Below are positions 8,570 to 15,933 of a stretch of 64,000 nucleotides of DNA, piece by piece. Every line of letters starts with the position of its first letter. Position 1 is the stretch's first letter. The DNA lies in contig JBNKVM010000045.1 of the NCBI GenBank assembly GCA_050299175.1, positions 1 to 64,000 of the forward strand. The letters are read 5' to 3'. Both the position numbers and the translations under genes were made by a program. Source of the DNA: JAPHTQ01 sp050299175 (GTDB lineage: Bacteria > Pseudomonadota > Gammaproteobacteria > Thiohalomonadales > Thiohalomonadaceae). The notes beneath the pieces were generated by a model. It was not told where the DNA came from. It did no database searches and saw nothing but the letters and a program-made list of their open reading frames with translations.

Positions 8570-9331
8570 GTGAACAAACAGGAACAGCAGGACGACACCA
8601 CCCATTTCGGCTACCAGCAGGTGCCCACCGGGCAGAAAGCAGCCAAGGTCGCGGAGGTGTTCCACTCGGTCGCCGCCAAGTACGACCTGATGAACGACCT
8701 GATGTCCCTGGGCATCCATCGTCTGTGGAAACGCTACACCATCGAGATGAGCGGCGTACGCCGTGGCCAGCGGGTGCTGGATATCGCCGGCGGCACCGGC
8801 GACCTCACCGCCAAGTTCTCCAAACTGGTCGGGGCGGAAGGTGAAGTGGTGCTGGCCGACATCAACGACTCGATGTTGAAGGTTGGCCGTTCACGTCTGG
8901 CAGACCGCGGCATTATCGGCAACGTTACCTACGCCCAGGCCAATGCCGAGTGCCTGCCCTTCCCTGATAACTATTTCGATGCGATTACCATCGCCTTTGG
9001 TCTCCGCAACGTCACCGACAAAGACAGGGCGCTCGCCTCTATGTTCCGCGTACTCAAGCCGGGCGGTCGACTGCTGGTACTGGAGTTCTCCAAGCCGGTG
9101 GCACCGGGACTCGGCCCGATCTACGACCAGTACTCTTTCAAGCTGCTGCCGCTGATGGGCAAGCTGGTGACTAACGACAGTGAAAGCTATCAATATCTGG
9201 CCGAGTCGATCCGCATGCATCCTGACCAGGAGACCCTCAAGGGGATGATGGAAACAGTCGGTTTCGAACAGGTCGACTATCACAATCTGACCGGCGGTAT
9301 CGTCGCCCTGCACCGGGGCTTCAAGTACTGA
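8570..9331 (+). CDS. ubiE: UbiE/MenG C-methyltransferase (GTG start)
   Basis: SAM-dependent C-methyltransferase that methylates the benzoquinol (and demethylmenaquinol) ring in ubiquinone/menaquinone synthesis. 253 residues. UbiE signature 1 (YDLMNDLMSLGIHRLWKR) at 38-55, SAM motif I DIAGGTGDLT at 71-80, and the second UbiE signature RVLKPGGRLLVLEFSKP are all present, as is the typical C-terminus GIVALHRGFKY. The start is GTG at 8570: the ATG two bases upstream is followed at once by a TGA in its own frame. The stop overlaps the next start (TGATG), so translation is coupled to the RDD gene. Confidence 0.97.
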   Translation: MNKQEQQDDTTHFGYQQVPTGQKAAKVAEVFHSVAAKYDLMNDLMSLGIHRLWKRYTIEMSGVRRGQRVLDIAGGTGDLTAKFSKLVGAEGEVVLADINDSMLKVGRSRLADRGIIGNVTYAQANAECLPFPDNYFDAITIAFGLRNVTDKDRALASMFRVLKPGGRLLVLEFSKPVAPGLGPIYDQYSFKLLPLMGKLVTNDSESYQYLAESIRMHPDQETLKGMMETVGFEQVDYHNLTGGIVALHRGFKY

Positions 9332-9846
9332 TGGAGACCGGGCAACCCGTCGAGTATGCCGGATTCTGGCGCCGCTTCGCCGCGGTACTGATCGACACAC
9401 TGGTATTGCTGATCATCATAACTCCGCTAGCTTACTTCTTCACCGAAGGCGCCTATCTGCCTGGTTTCGATCCCGAAGGTGATGTAATCGCTCAACTCGC
9501 TGAGATTGAGTTTGACTGGAGCTATCTGATCGTCAACGACCTGCTACCAATGGTGTTGATTATCTTCTTCTGGGTGCGTTTTCGCGGCACTCCCGGTAAG
9601 CAATTGATGGGGTGTGAGGTGGTCGATGCGAAAACCCTCGGCAATCTCTCCGTGGGACAGTCAATCCTGCGCTACATCGGATACTTTCTCTCCACCCTGC
9701 CGCTCTGCCTCGGTTTTCTCTGGGTCATCTGGGACAAAAAGAAACGCGGCTTCCACGATCTGCTGGCCCACACGCTGGTGATTCGCGTCGATCACGACGA
9801 CCTCTCCGATCAATCCATCGATGAACTGATGAAGGACGCGGAGTGA
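9331..9846 (+). CDS. RDD-family inner-membrane protein
   Basis: 171 residues with three hydrophobic helices (about 18-36, 68-83 and 112-135). The RDD family motif appears as FWRRFAAVLIDTLVLL near the N-terminus, with RGTPGKQLMGCEVVD in the middle and the conserved WDKKKRGFHDLLAHTLV at the end. Function of RDD proteins is mostly unknown; some take part in transport or ion tolerance. It is translationally coupled on both sides (1-nt overlap with ubiE, 4-nt GTGA overlap with ubiJ), so it is made together with ubiquinone enzymes. A role at the membrane-bound Ubi complex is possible but not shown. Confidence 0.88.
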   Translation: METGQPVEYAGFWRRFAAVLIDTLVLLIIITPLAYFFTEGAYLPGFDPEGDVIAQLAEIEFDWSYLIVNDLLPMVLIIFFWVRFRGTPGKQLMGCEVVDAKTLGNLSVGQSILRYIGYFLSTLPLCLGFLWVIWDKKKRGFHDLLAHTLVIRVDHDDLSDQSIDELMKDAE

Positions 9847-10475
9847 ATCAGAGCGTTTGGATGATTCCGGTGGCCGCGCTGGCCGGACTGGAGCAGGCGT
9901 TGAATGTAGCGCTGGCGCTCGATCCCAAAACCGGTGAACGTTTGCGCGGCATTGATGGCAAGGTGATCGAGATCGATTTCAACGGCACCGGACAACATCT
10001 TTTTCTTCAGGCGCAGGAAGGCAAGCTGAAACTGATGGGCCACTATGCCGGTGAAGTGGATACCACCCTGCGCGGCGCCCCCTTCGACATGCTGCAACTA
10101 CGTAACAAGCGCACCGGTGAAGCGATGTTCGGCCGTGGTGTCGAGATCGATGGTGACGTGGAACTGGGTACCCGTTTTCAACAGATCATCGAAAAACTTG
10201 ACATCGACTGGGAAGAACATCTGGCCCGCATCAGCGGCGACATCATCGCCCACCAGATCGGCAATACCGTGCGCGATCTGTTCGCCTGGGGAAAGCGCTC
10301 AGCCGATCACCTCGGCGAGGACATCACCGATTATCTGCAGGAAGAGACTCAGACACTGCCGAACCAGTGGGCGGTGAAAGAATTTATTGAAGGTGTCGAT
10401 ACCCTGCGTAGCGATCTCGATCGCCTGCAAGCCAGATTCAATAAGTTGAAGAAAAAGCTGGACACCAGAGATTAA
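9843..10475 (+). CDS. ubiJ: UbiJ, ubiquinone biosynthesis accessory factor (SCP2 domain)
   Basis: 210 residues. An SCP2-type lipid-binding domain spans roughly residues 10-110 (ALNVALALDPKTGERL, strand FNGTGQHLFLQAQEGKLKL); the C-terminal third is helical with a coiled-coil-like end (LRSDLDRLQARFNKLKKKLD), as in UbiJ. UbiJ binds the polyprenyl intermediates and works with UbiK in the soluble Ubi metabolon during aerobic ubiquinone synthesis. The start is GTG at 9843, which overlaps the stop of the RDD gene (GTGA). ubiB follows after 50 bp. Position between ubiE and ubiB is the canonical ubiE-ubiJ-ubiB order, here with one extra gene inserted. Confidence 0.93.
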   Translation: MNQSVWMIPVAALAGLEQALNVALALDPKTGERLRGIDGKVIEIDFNGTGQHLFLQAQEGKLKLMGHYAGEVDTTLRGAPFDMLQLRNKRTGEAMFGRGVEIDGDVELGTRFQQIIEKLDIDWEEHLARISGDIIAHQIGNTVRDLFAWGKRSADHLGEDITDYLQEETQTLPNQWAVKEFIEGVDTLRSDLDRLQARFNKLKKKLDTRD

Positions 10476-10525
10476 CTCGCAAGTTCTTCGCAGCGACCAA
10501 ACGATTTCAATAGAGGTAACCGAAC

Positions 10526-12184
10526 GTGATTCGCCCCGGCCAGATAATGCGCCTGATATACATCAACTGGACGTTGCTGCGTCACGGTCTCGATGAACTG
10601 ATCCTCGCCACCCACCTGTTCCGCCCACTGCGTTTTCTGCGCTGGTTCATGTGGTGGCGGATACTGCGTAACCGTTCACTGGGTCGCGGTGTGCGTATCC
10701 GTCGCACCCTGGAAGACCTCGGCCCGATCTTCGTCAAGTTCGGTCAGATCCTCTCCACCCGTCGCGATCTGTTACCCGATGATATCGCCGAAGAACTGGC
10801 GCGTTTGCAGGATCGAGTGCCGCCGTTTGCCGGCGAACAGGCCATCGCCATTGTGGAGAAGAGCTACGGCAAACCACTTAACGAAGTTTTTGCCGAATTC
10901 AATCCACAACCCCTCGCCTCAGCTTCGGTGGCTCAGGTGCATGAAGCGCGCTTGCTCGACGGTACCAAGGTAGTAGTGAAGGTACTGCGCCCCGATATCG
11001 AGCCGGTGATTCGTCGCGACATCGGTCTGCTATACATCATTGCCGGCAATCTACAGCGCTTCTGGTCGGAAGGCCGCCGCCTGCGTCCCGTCGAAGTGGT
11101 GCAGGAGTTCGAACGCACCATCCTCGATGAATTGGACCTGCTACGTGAGGCTGCCTCTGCCGCGCAGATTCGACGTAACTTCGCCGATTCCGATCTGCTC
11201 TATGTGCCTGAGGTCTACTGGCCCTACTGCCATCGCAAAGTGATGGTCATGGAACGGATCAGCGGCATCCCCATCGGCAACATCGAGGCCATCCGCGAAA
11301 CGGGGATCGATCTGAAGACACTCGCTGCTCACGGTGTGGAGATATTTTTCACTCAGGTCTTTCGCCACAATTTTTTCCATGCCGATATGCACCCGGGTAA
11401 TATTTTTGTTTCGCCCGAGGGACAGTACATCGCCGTCGACTTCGGCATCGTCGGCACACTGAGCCGCGAAGATCAGCGCTACCTGGCAGAGAATTTCCTC
11501 GCCTTTTTCCATCGTGACTATCAGCGCGTTGCCGAGGTACATGTGGAATCGGGCTGGGTACCCGCTGATACACGAGTCGATGAATTTGAAGCGGCGATTC
11601 GTACCGTTTGCGAACCGATCTTCGAACGACCGCTGGCGGAAATCTCCTTCGGTCACCTACTACTTCGCCTGTTCCAGACTGCACGCCGCTTCAATATGGA
11701 GGTGCAACCGCAATTGGTGTTGCTCCAAAAAACCTTGCTCAACATCGAAGGCCTCGGTCGTCAGCTCTATCCCGAGCTGGATCTGTGGCAAACCGCCAAG
11801 CCGTTCCTTGAGCGCTGGATGAGCGAACAGATTGGTACGCGTGCCTTCCTCAACCGCATTAAAGAAAATGTACCGCAGTGGGGCGAGAAGCTGCCTGAAC
11901 TACCGTCGTTAATCCATGACGTACTGCATCTGGCACGCAACGGTAAACTTAAGCTTAATGATCATGGCAAAGAACTGGAAAAAATCAGGCAGGAGATCCG
12001 GCGCGCCAACCAGCGCACCTTCTTCGCCATTCTCGGCGGTTCACTGCTCATCAGCGGTGCGGTGATCATGGGCCTGGATGGCTATGCGCCAAAAATGGTC
12101 TGGGGCGCACCTATCGCCACTTGGTTACTCGGTACGATAGGTGCGATTATTCTCTTTGACAACTGGCCCAGTCGGCGAGATTAA
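10526..12184 (+). CDS. ubiB: UbiB, atypical kinase/ATPase of ubiquinone biosynthesis (GTG start)
   Basis: 552 residues, ADCK/UbiB protein-kinase-like family. The invariant KxGQ motif is KFGQ at 71-74; the Ala-rich nucleotide loop is SASVAQVH (132-139), the ATP-anchoring Lys is in VVVKVLRP, the catalytic-loop equivalent is ADMHPGNIF and the metal motif VDFG follows. Two hydrophobic C-terminal helices anchor it in the inner membrane. UbiB has ATPase activity thought to extract lipid intermediates from the membrane. The start is GTG at 10526, with GAGG at 10513-10516; the downstream ATG at 10547 would remove part of the conserved N-terminus. Last gene of the cluster, followed by a terminator. 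Confidence 0.97.
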   Translation: MIRPGQIMRLIYINWTLLRHGLDELILATHLFRPLRFLRWFMWWRILRNRSLGRGVRIRRTLEDLGPIFVKFGQILSTRRDLLPDDIAEELARLQDRVPPFAGEQAIAIVEKSYGKPLNEVFAEFNPQPLASASVAQVHEARLLDGTKVVVKVLRPDIEPVIRRDIGLLYIIAGNLQRFWSEGRRLRPVEVVQEFERTILDELDLLREAASAAQIRRNFADSDLLYVPEVYWPYCHRKVMVMERISGIPIGNIEAIRETGIDLKTLAAHGVEIFFTQVFRHNFFHADMHPGNIFVSPEGQYIAVDFGIVGTLSREDQRYLAENFLAFFHRDYQRVAEVHVESGWVPADTRVDEFEAAIRTVCEPIFERPLAEISFGHLLLRLFQTARRFNMEVQPQLVLLQKTLLNIEGLGRQLYPELDLWQTAKPFLERWMSEQIGTRAFLNRIKENVPQWGEKLPELPSLIHDVLHLARNGKLKLNDHGKELEKIRQEIRRANQRTFFAILGGSLLISGAVIMGLDGYAPKMVWGAPIATWLLGTIGAIILFDNWPSRRD

Positions 12185-12204
12185 ATAATATTTTTACATC
12201 CGAA

Positions 12205-12236
12205 CAAAAAAGCCCGCATAGCGGGCTTCTTTTCTG
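12205..12236 (+). terminator. intrinsic terminator after ubiB
   Basis: Seven-bp GC-rich stem agcccgc / gcgggct (12211-12217 and 12221-12227) with a 3-nt loop, preceded by an A-run and followed by TCTTTTCT, 26 bp after the ubiB stop. A second small hairpin (ttttctgc / gcagaaaa) follows directly at 12231-12256. Confidence 0.85.
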
Positions 12237-12239
12237 CCG

Positions 12240-12720
12240 ATAAATCTCGCAGAAAAATCCTGACTAAATTGGTGATGCTGTTAACATTTTACATTCATGT
12301 AACATTTCATCCTTTATCATCATTCCGCCTACGCACGGATGCGCTACGCAATAAAAACAACGGAATAAAGATGATCGAAACGTATAGCCGATTTCCATGC
12401 GTCACGAAGAACTATTTTGTGCCCAAGCGAGCCCCTCAGCATGAAACTGTGCATAGAATAATCTGCCGTATCCCGACGGCATGGGTGCCTCCCCAACATG
12501 TCCACGTAATAGTAACTGGTGATTTGCGCTGAACTGATTGGAAATAGACAACCCTCCATCTGCCTGGCAGAAAACCGGCAGCAGCAAGCAAGACATACCA
12601 GCTTCAATAGAAAAAAACTATTAACTCCTTTTAATTTCTTCGGACACCACACAGGTCCGCACCATTGCGGTGGGCTCTCCGTGCCTCACCCTTTCTGCCA
12701 TCTTTTCGGGAACATCGTCA
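12240..12720. other. 480-bp intergenic region upstream of oxyR, no convincing gene
   Basis: AT-richer than its surroundings. It holds several inverted repeats: TTACAT-tc-ATGTAA at 12289-12302; an imperfect pair atcattccg (about 12320-12328) / cggaat..gatgat (12361-12375) flanking a stretch with a repeated CTACGCA; TGCCGT-N6-ACGGCA at 12464-12481; CTGCC-t-GGCAG at 12560-12570. An OxyR-like site lies at 12607-12621. The only open frame with a signal-peptide-like start is a 64-codon leftward ORF at 12402-12596 (begins MSCLLLPVFCQADG); it has no good ribosome-binding site and matches nothing I recognise. Either a small regulatory RNA or decayed sequence would fit; neither is demonstrated. Confidence 0.5.
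12607..12621. promoter_or_regulatory. candidate OxyR-binding site (ATAG-N7-CTAT)
   Basis: ATAG, seven adenines, CTAT: the outer tetrads and spacing equal those of one OxyR dimer-half element (ATAGnTnnnAnCTAT); the inner A matches, the inner T does not. It lies 99 bp upstream of the oxyR start, fitting autoregulation as in E. coli. The second tandem element expected 7 bp away is not evident on either side, so the site may be weak or coincidental. Confidence 0.4.
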
Positions 12721-13644
12721 ATGACATTAACTGAACTACGTTATGTGGTCGCAGTCGCCGAGCATCGCCATTTTGGTCAGGCGGCCAAAGCCTGCTTTGT
12801 CAGCCAACCTACGTTGAGTGTCGCGATCAAGCGTCTCGAAGATGAGCTAGGGGTCACAGTATTTGAACGCACACGCAGTGAGATCACCCTGACTCCCGTC
12901 GGTGAGCGTATTGTGTTTCAGGCACAACGTGTATTGGCCGAAGCCGATTCGATTCGCGAACTGGCCAAGGCAGGACGTAATGAACTTTCCGGCCCATTAC
13001 GTATCGGTGCAATCTATACCGTTGCTCCCTACCTGTTACCACAACTCATTCCATTGATGAATGAGTTGGCACCTGAAATCCCTTTGTTGATAGAAGAAAA
13101 CTACGCTTCGGTACTAACCGACAAGTTGCGCCGAGGCGATCTAGATCTCGCGCTTGTCGCCCTGCCATACAATGAGCCAGGTATCCTCATACAACCAATC
13201 TACGAAGAACCTTTTGTGGTATTACTACCTGCAAGGCATGCACTAACACACAAGAAAAACGTGGCATTGCATGAACTGGATAATGAAACCGTGTTATTGC
13301 CTGGGCTTGGTCACTGCATGCGCGAACAGGTATTGCAGTTCTGTCCCAATTGCGTCCCCTCAAACAAAGCATGGACCAGCCTGCAGCGCACCCTTGATGG
13401 CGCTTCACTGGAGACGATTCGCATGATGGTAACGGGAGGAGTTGGTGTCAGTGTCGTTCCCTGTACCGCGGTCGGAACCGATCGCACCCCGGAACATCTA
13501 TTGGCAACTCGACCGTTCAAAGATATCAACCCCAGTCGTAACGTGGCGCTGGCCTGGCGCAGCAGCTTCCCTCGCACCAAAGTTATCGATCTGGTGAAGC
13601 GTGCAATCAACGATTGCCCATTGGACAACGTCAAAAAGCTCTAA
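12721..13644 (+). CDS. oxyR: OxyR, LysR-type peroxide-sensing regulator
   Basis: 307 residues. An N-terminal winged helix-turn-helix (residues 1-60, HFGQAAKACFVSQPTLSVAIKRLEDELG) precedes the LysR effector domain. The redox pair C199 and C208 falls in GHCMREQVLQFC, the same spacing and numbering as the E. coli disulfide switch. A further Cys at 211 (FCPNC) is not in the E. coli protein. Hydrogen peroxide oxidises the pair, converting OxyR to an activator of catalase, peroxidase and thiol-repair genes; none of these is in the window. ATG at 12721 is chosen because conserved sequence begins with TLTELRYVVAVAEH. Codon usage looks slightly less GC-rich than its neighbours. Confidence 0.95.
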   Translation: MTLTELRYVVAVAEHRHFGQAAKACFVSQPTLSVAIKRLEDELGVTVFERTRSEITLTPVGERIVFQAQRVLAEADSIRELAKAGRNELSGPLRIGAIYTVAPYLLPQLIPLMNELAPEIPLLIEENYASVLTDKLRRGDLDLALVALPYNEPGILIQPIYEEPFVVLLPARHALTHKKNVALHELDNETVLLPGLGHCMREQVLQFCPNCVPSNKAWTSLQRTLDGASLETIRMMVTGGVGVSVVPCTAVGTDRTPEHLLATRPFKDINPSRNVALAWRSSFPRTKVIDLVKRAINDCPLDNVKKL

Positions 13645-13653
13645 GAAGTGGAG

Positions 13654-13778
13654 CTCAAAATTAGAATTCGTGCCCGGAGACAAGGCGCAAAGACTACGAG
13701 GAGCACAGTTTACCAGTAGTAAATGAGCACCGGAGTAGACTTTGCAACACAGTATCCGGGTACGAAGGCCATTTTGAG
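13654..13778. repeat. 125-bp imperfect palindrome between convergent genes
   Basis: Two arms of about 60 nt read as imperfect inverted repeats. The left arm starts ctcaaaat at 13654 and the right arm ends attttgag at 13778. Matching inner blocks are ttcgt/acgaa, cccgga/tccggg, gcaaag/ctttgc, ctac/gtag and gtttac/gtaaat around a CAGTA centre. It fills almost the whole gap between oxyR and the convergent TRAP gene. The form is like known gammaproteobacterial intergenic palindromes and could fold into a long hairpin acting as a bidirectional terminator. No open reading frame or transposase is inside. Confidence 0.65.
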
Positions 13779-13785
13779 GCCGCTT

Positions 13786-14874
13786 CTAGCAGCTTTTTCC
13801 GGCACGTGCATTCAGATAGGCACGTTCGGAAACGTCGTGCCACTGCGTCACCTGATCGCGGAAGCGTTTGAATGACTCATAGACTTTCTTCGACAGGGGA
13901 TCCTTTTTCGCGATCTCCGCAACCACTTCATCGGAAACCTTCTTCAGTTGCGCAAGAACATCGTCAGGGAATTTACGCAGCTCCACCTTGTGCTTGTGGA
14001 TCAGTGTCTGTAACGCTTCGTTATTGCGCGCGGTCAATTCCGCCAGCACATCACCATTAGCCACCTTGCAAGCGTTGAGCACAATCGATTGCATATCTTC
14101 GGGTAGCGCATTGAAGGCCTTTTCATTGATGAAGGCCTCCAGGGTGGTGCCTGGTTCATGCCAGCCCGGATAGTAGTAGTACTTGGCCGCCTTGTAGAGA
14201 CCGAAGGCGAGATCGTTGTAAGGGCCGACCCACTCGGTGGCATCGATGGCGCCTGATTTGAGCGAAGGAAATATCTCGCCACCGGGCAGGCTAACCGGTG
14301 TTCCACCAAGCCGTTGTAGCACTTCACCACCAAGACCCGGGATGCGCATCTTCAGACCTTTCAGATCTTCCAGGGAATTAATCTGCTTATTAAACCAGCC
14401 GCCCATCTGCACCCCGGTATTAGCTGCTGCAGCCGGAATCAAACCGAACGGTTTATAGACCTCACGCCACAACTCCATACCACCGCCGTGATAGAGCCAG
14501 CTGTTCATCTCTTGTGCGGTCAGACCGAAAGGCACCGCGGCAAAAAACTGCGCTGCTTCGCTCTTACCCTTCCAATAGTAGGCAGCACCGTGCCCCATTT
14601 CTGCTGTACCACGGGAGACCGCGTCAAAGATTTCGAAAGCGGGAACCAGTTCCTTGGCACCGTAGACCTTGACCTCAATACGTCCACCGGACATTTCGTT
14701 GATCAAAGCAGCAAGGTGGTTGGCACCTGTCCCGAGCCCAGGAAAATTCTTTGGCCAAGTGGTGACCATCTTCCACTGATATTTTGCTTTCGCCGATGCA
14801 ATGGGCGCCGCAAGCATACTGCCCGCAACGACAGAACCTGCACCGACACCTTTCAGGAAATTACGACGTTTCAT
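13786..14874 (-). CDS. TRAP transporter substrate-binding protein, Tat-type signal
   Basis: 362 residues. The N-terminus MKRRNFLKGVGAGSVVAGS carries a twin-arginine motif (RRNFLK) with a signal peptide ending ASA, so the protein is exported folded to the periplasm. The body has the DctP-family fold; WPKNFPGLGTGANHLA, MGGWFNKQINSLEDLKGLKMRIPGL in outline, and GAIDATEWVGPYNDLAFGL resemble the keto-acid/mannitol-chloroaromatic branch (TakP-like) of TRAP proteins. The Arg in KMRIPG is the usual carboxylate ligand, suggesting an organic acid substrate. The membrane subunits DctQ and DctM are absent from the window. A good AAGGGAG ribosome-binding site precedes the ATG. Likely the last gene after ggt and the DHH gene. 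Confidence 0.9.
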   Translation of the reverse strand: MKRRNFLKGVGAGSVVAGSMLAAPIASAKAKYQWKMVTTWPKNFPGLGTGANHLAALINEMSGGRIEVKVYGAKELVPAFEIFDAVSRGTAEMGHGAAYYWKGKSEAAQFFAAVPFGLTAQEMNSWLYHGGGMELWREVYKPFGLIPAAAANTGVQMGGWFNKQINSLEDLKGLKMRIPGLGGEVLQRLGGTPVSLPGGEIFPSLKSGAIDATEWVGPYNDLAFGLYKAAKYYYYPGWHEPGTTLEAFINEKAFNALPEDMQSIVLNACKVANGDVLAELTARNNEALQTLIHKHKVELRKFPDDVLAQLKKVSDEVVAEIAKKDPLSKKVYESFKRFRDQVTQWHDVSERAYLNARAGKSC

Positions 14875-14951
14875 GGCCTACTCCCTTGATTATTCTGTAA
14901 ATCGAATCGCATCATCCTAACCACTCTATCTGATTCCAACAAGGAAACCGA

Positions 14952-15911
14952 TCAGACAAATTGCTGTAAAAAACGCTCTACAAAGCGATCGTAATCGTTC
15001 GCATCAAGGCGGTTAATCCCCGCTGCTGCTGCACGACCACCACCGGTAGGAAACTCACGACACAACTCATCGGCGCCGCTTTTATTGCTCAGCGGTGCAC
15101 GGATGCTAACGCGGTAAGCACCATCGTCAAGCGCAGTGAGGATAGCGTGAGCACGATCGGGATGTTCACGCGCCAGTTGATTACCATAGACACCGCTGAC
15201 TCGACGGCTCCACGGCGCATCGGGCATGACGTATAGCGCTTGTTTTTCATGGGCAAACTCCGCCTGTAGTGCCGCCGCCTTTGCCATATCGTCGTTATAA
15301 CCATCACGCAATGTGCGATAGGCCGCTTCGTTGCTGACAAAGTCGAAGGGATCGACATAGGGACGCATTACCTCGGCCAGTTCTCGTGGATGGAAAAAGA
15401 GATCTTCGAGGTCGTTACCGTAGCCGTTGTAGTTAAGGCAGGTACCCAGTTCGCAAAGGGTATCGAGTTGCTGGTTATCAAGGTTTAATGGCGCGACAGC
15501 GGCGCGCGCTACCTCGTACAGGTTGTCACCGTAGGCACCGGTTATCGCCCAGGCTAGATGGGCATGTTGCAGATGCGCACTCACCAGCAGACTGGTACAG
15601 ACATCGGCAGCGGTGTTGATGTACGTCGACAACTTATCGTGTTGCGGAATATCACCGGCGAAGTGGTGATCGAAATACTCCACCGTCGCGCCCTGCCCCA
15701 GTACACGCTGCAATGCCTCACGATTTTTATCCAGCGAGACATCAAGTACGGTAATCATATCGCCCGCCTCTGCTTCGACCTGTTGCAGCAAAGCGATATC
15801 ACGTTTTACTCCTGTTATCAGTTGCGCGTCATCGATCGGGGTCACCAACCTCAGTTGTTGCAAAGCACAGAGGCCATCGGCATCACCGTTGAATACATCA
15901 TAGTGGCTCAT
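14952..15911 (-). CDS. DHH-family phosphoesterase
   Basis: 319 residues. The DHH superfamily motifs are clear: motif I FNGDADGLCA (DxD at residues 10-12), motif II VLDVS (about 56-60), motif III YFDHHFAG (the DHH signature), motif IV with a Cys/Leu-rich helix, and a C-terminal DHHA1-like GGGRAAAAGINRL loop. Such Mn-dependent enzymes hydrolyse phosphodiesters or pyrophosphate, for example RecJ-type, NrnA-type and c-di-AMP phosphodiesterases. The substrate here cannot be assigned; NrnA-like nano-RNase or oligonucleotide hydrolysis is possible. It starts 22 bp after the ggt stop with a strong AAGGGAAG ribosome-binding site, so the two probably share an mRNA. Confidence 0.83.
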   Translation of the reverse strand: MSHYDVFNGDADGLCALQQLRLVTPIDDAQLITGVKRDIALLQQVEAEAGDMITVLDVSLDKNREALQRVLGQGATVEYFDHHFAGDIPQHDKLSTYINTAADVCTSLLVSAHLQHAHLAWAITGAYGDNLYEVARAAVAPLNLDNQQLDTLCELGTCLNYNGYGNDLEDLFFHPRELAEVMRPYVDPFDFVSNEAAYRTLRDGYNDDMAKAAALQAEFAHEKQALYVMPDAPWSRRVSGVYGNQLAREHPDRAHAILTALDDGAYRVSIRAPLSNKSGADELCREFPTGGGRAAAAGINRLDANDYDRFVERFLQQFV

Positions 15912-15933
15912 TAATTCACTTCCCTTCTTGTTG

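Noticed and set aside
12402..12596. 64-codon leftward ORF with signal-peptide-like start (MSCLLLPVFC)
   Set aside because: No good ribosome-binding site, no recognised family, and AT-rich surroundings. Kept only as a possibility in the intergenic description.
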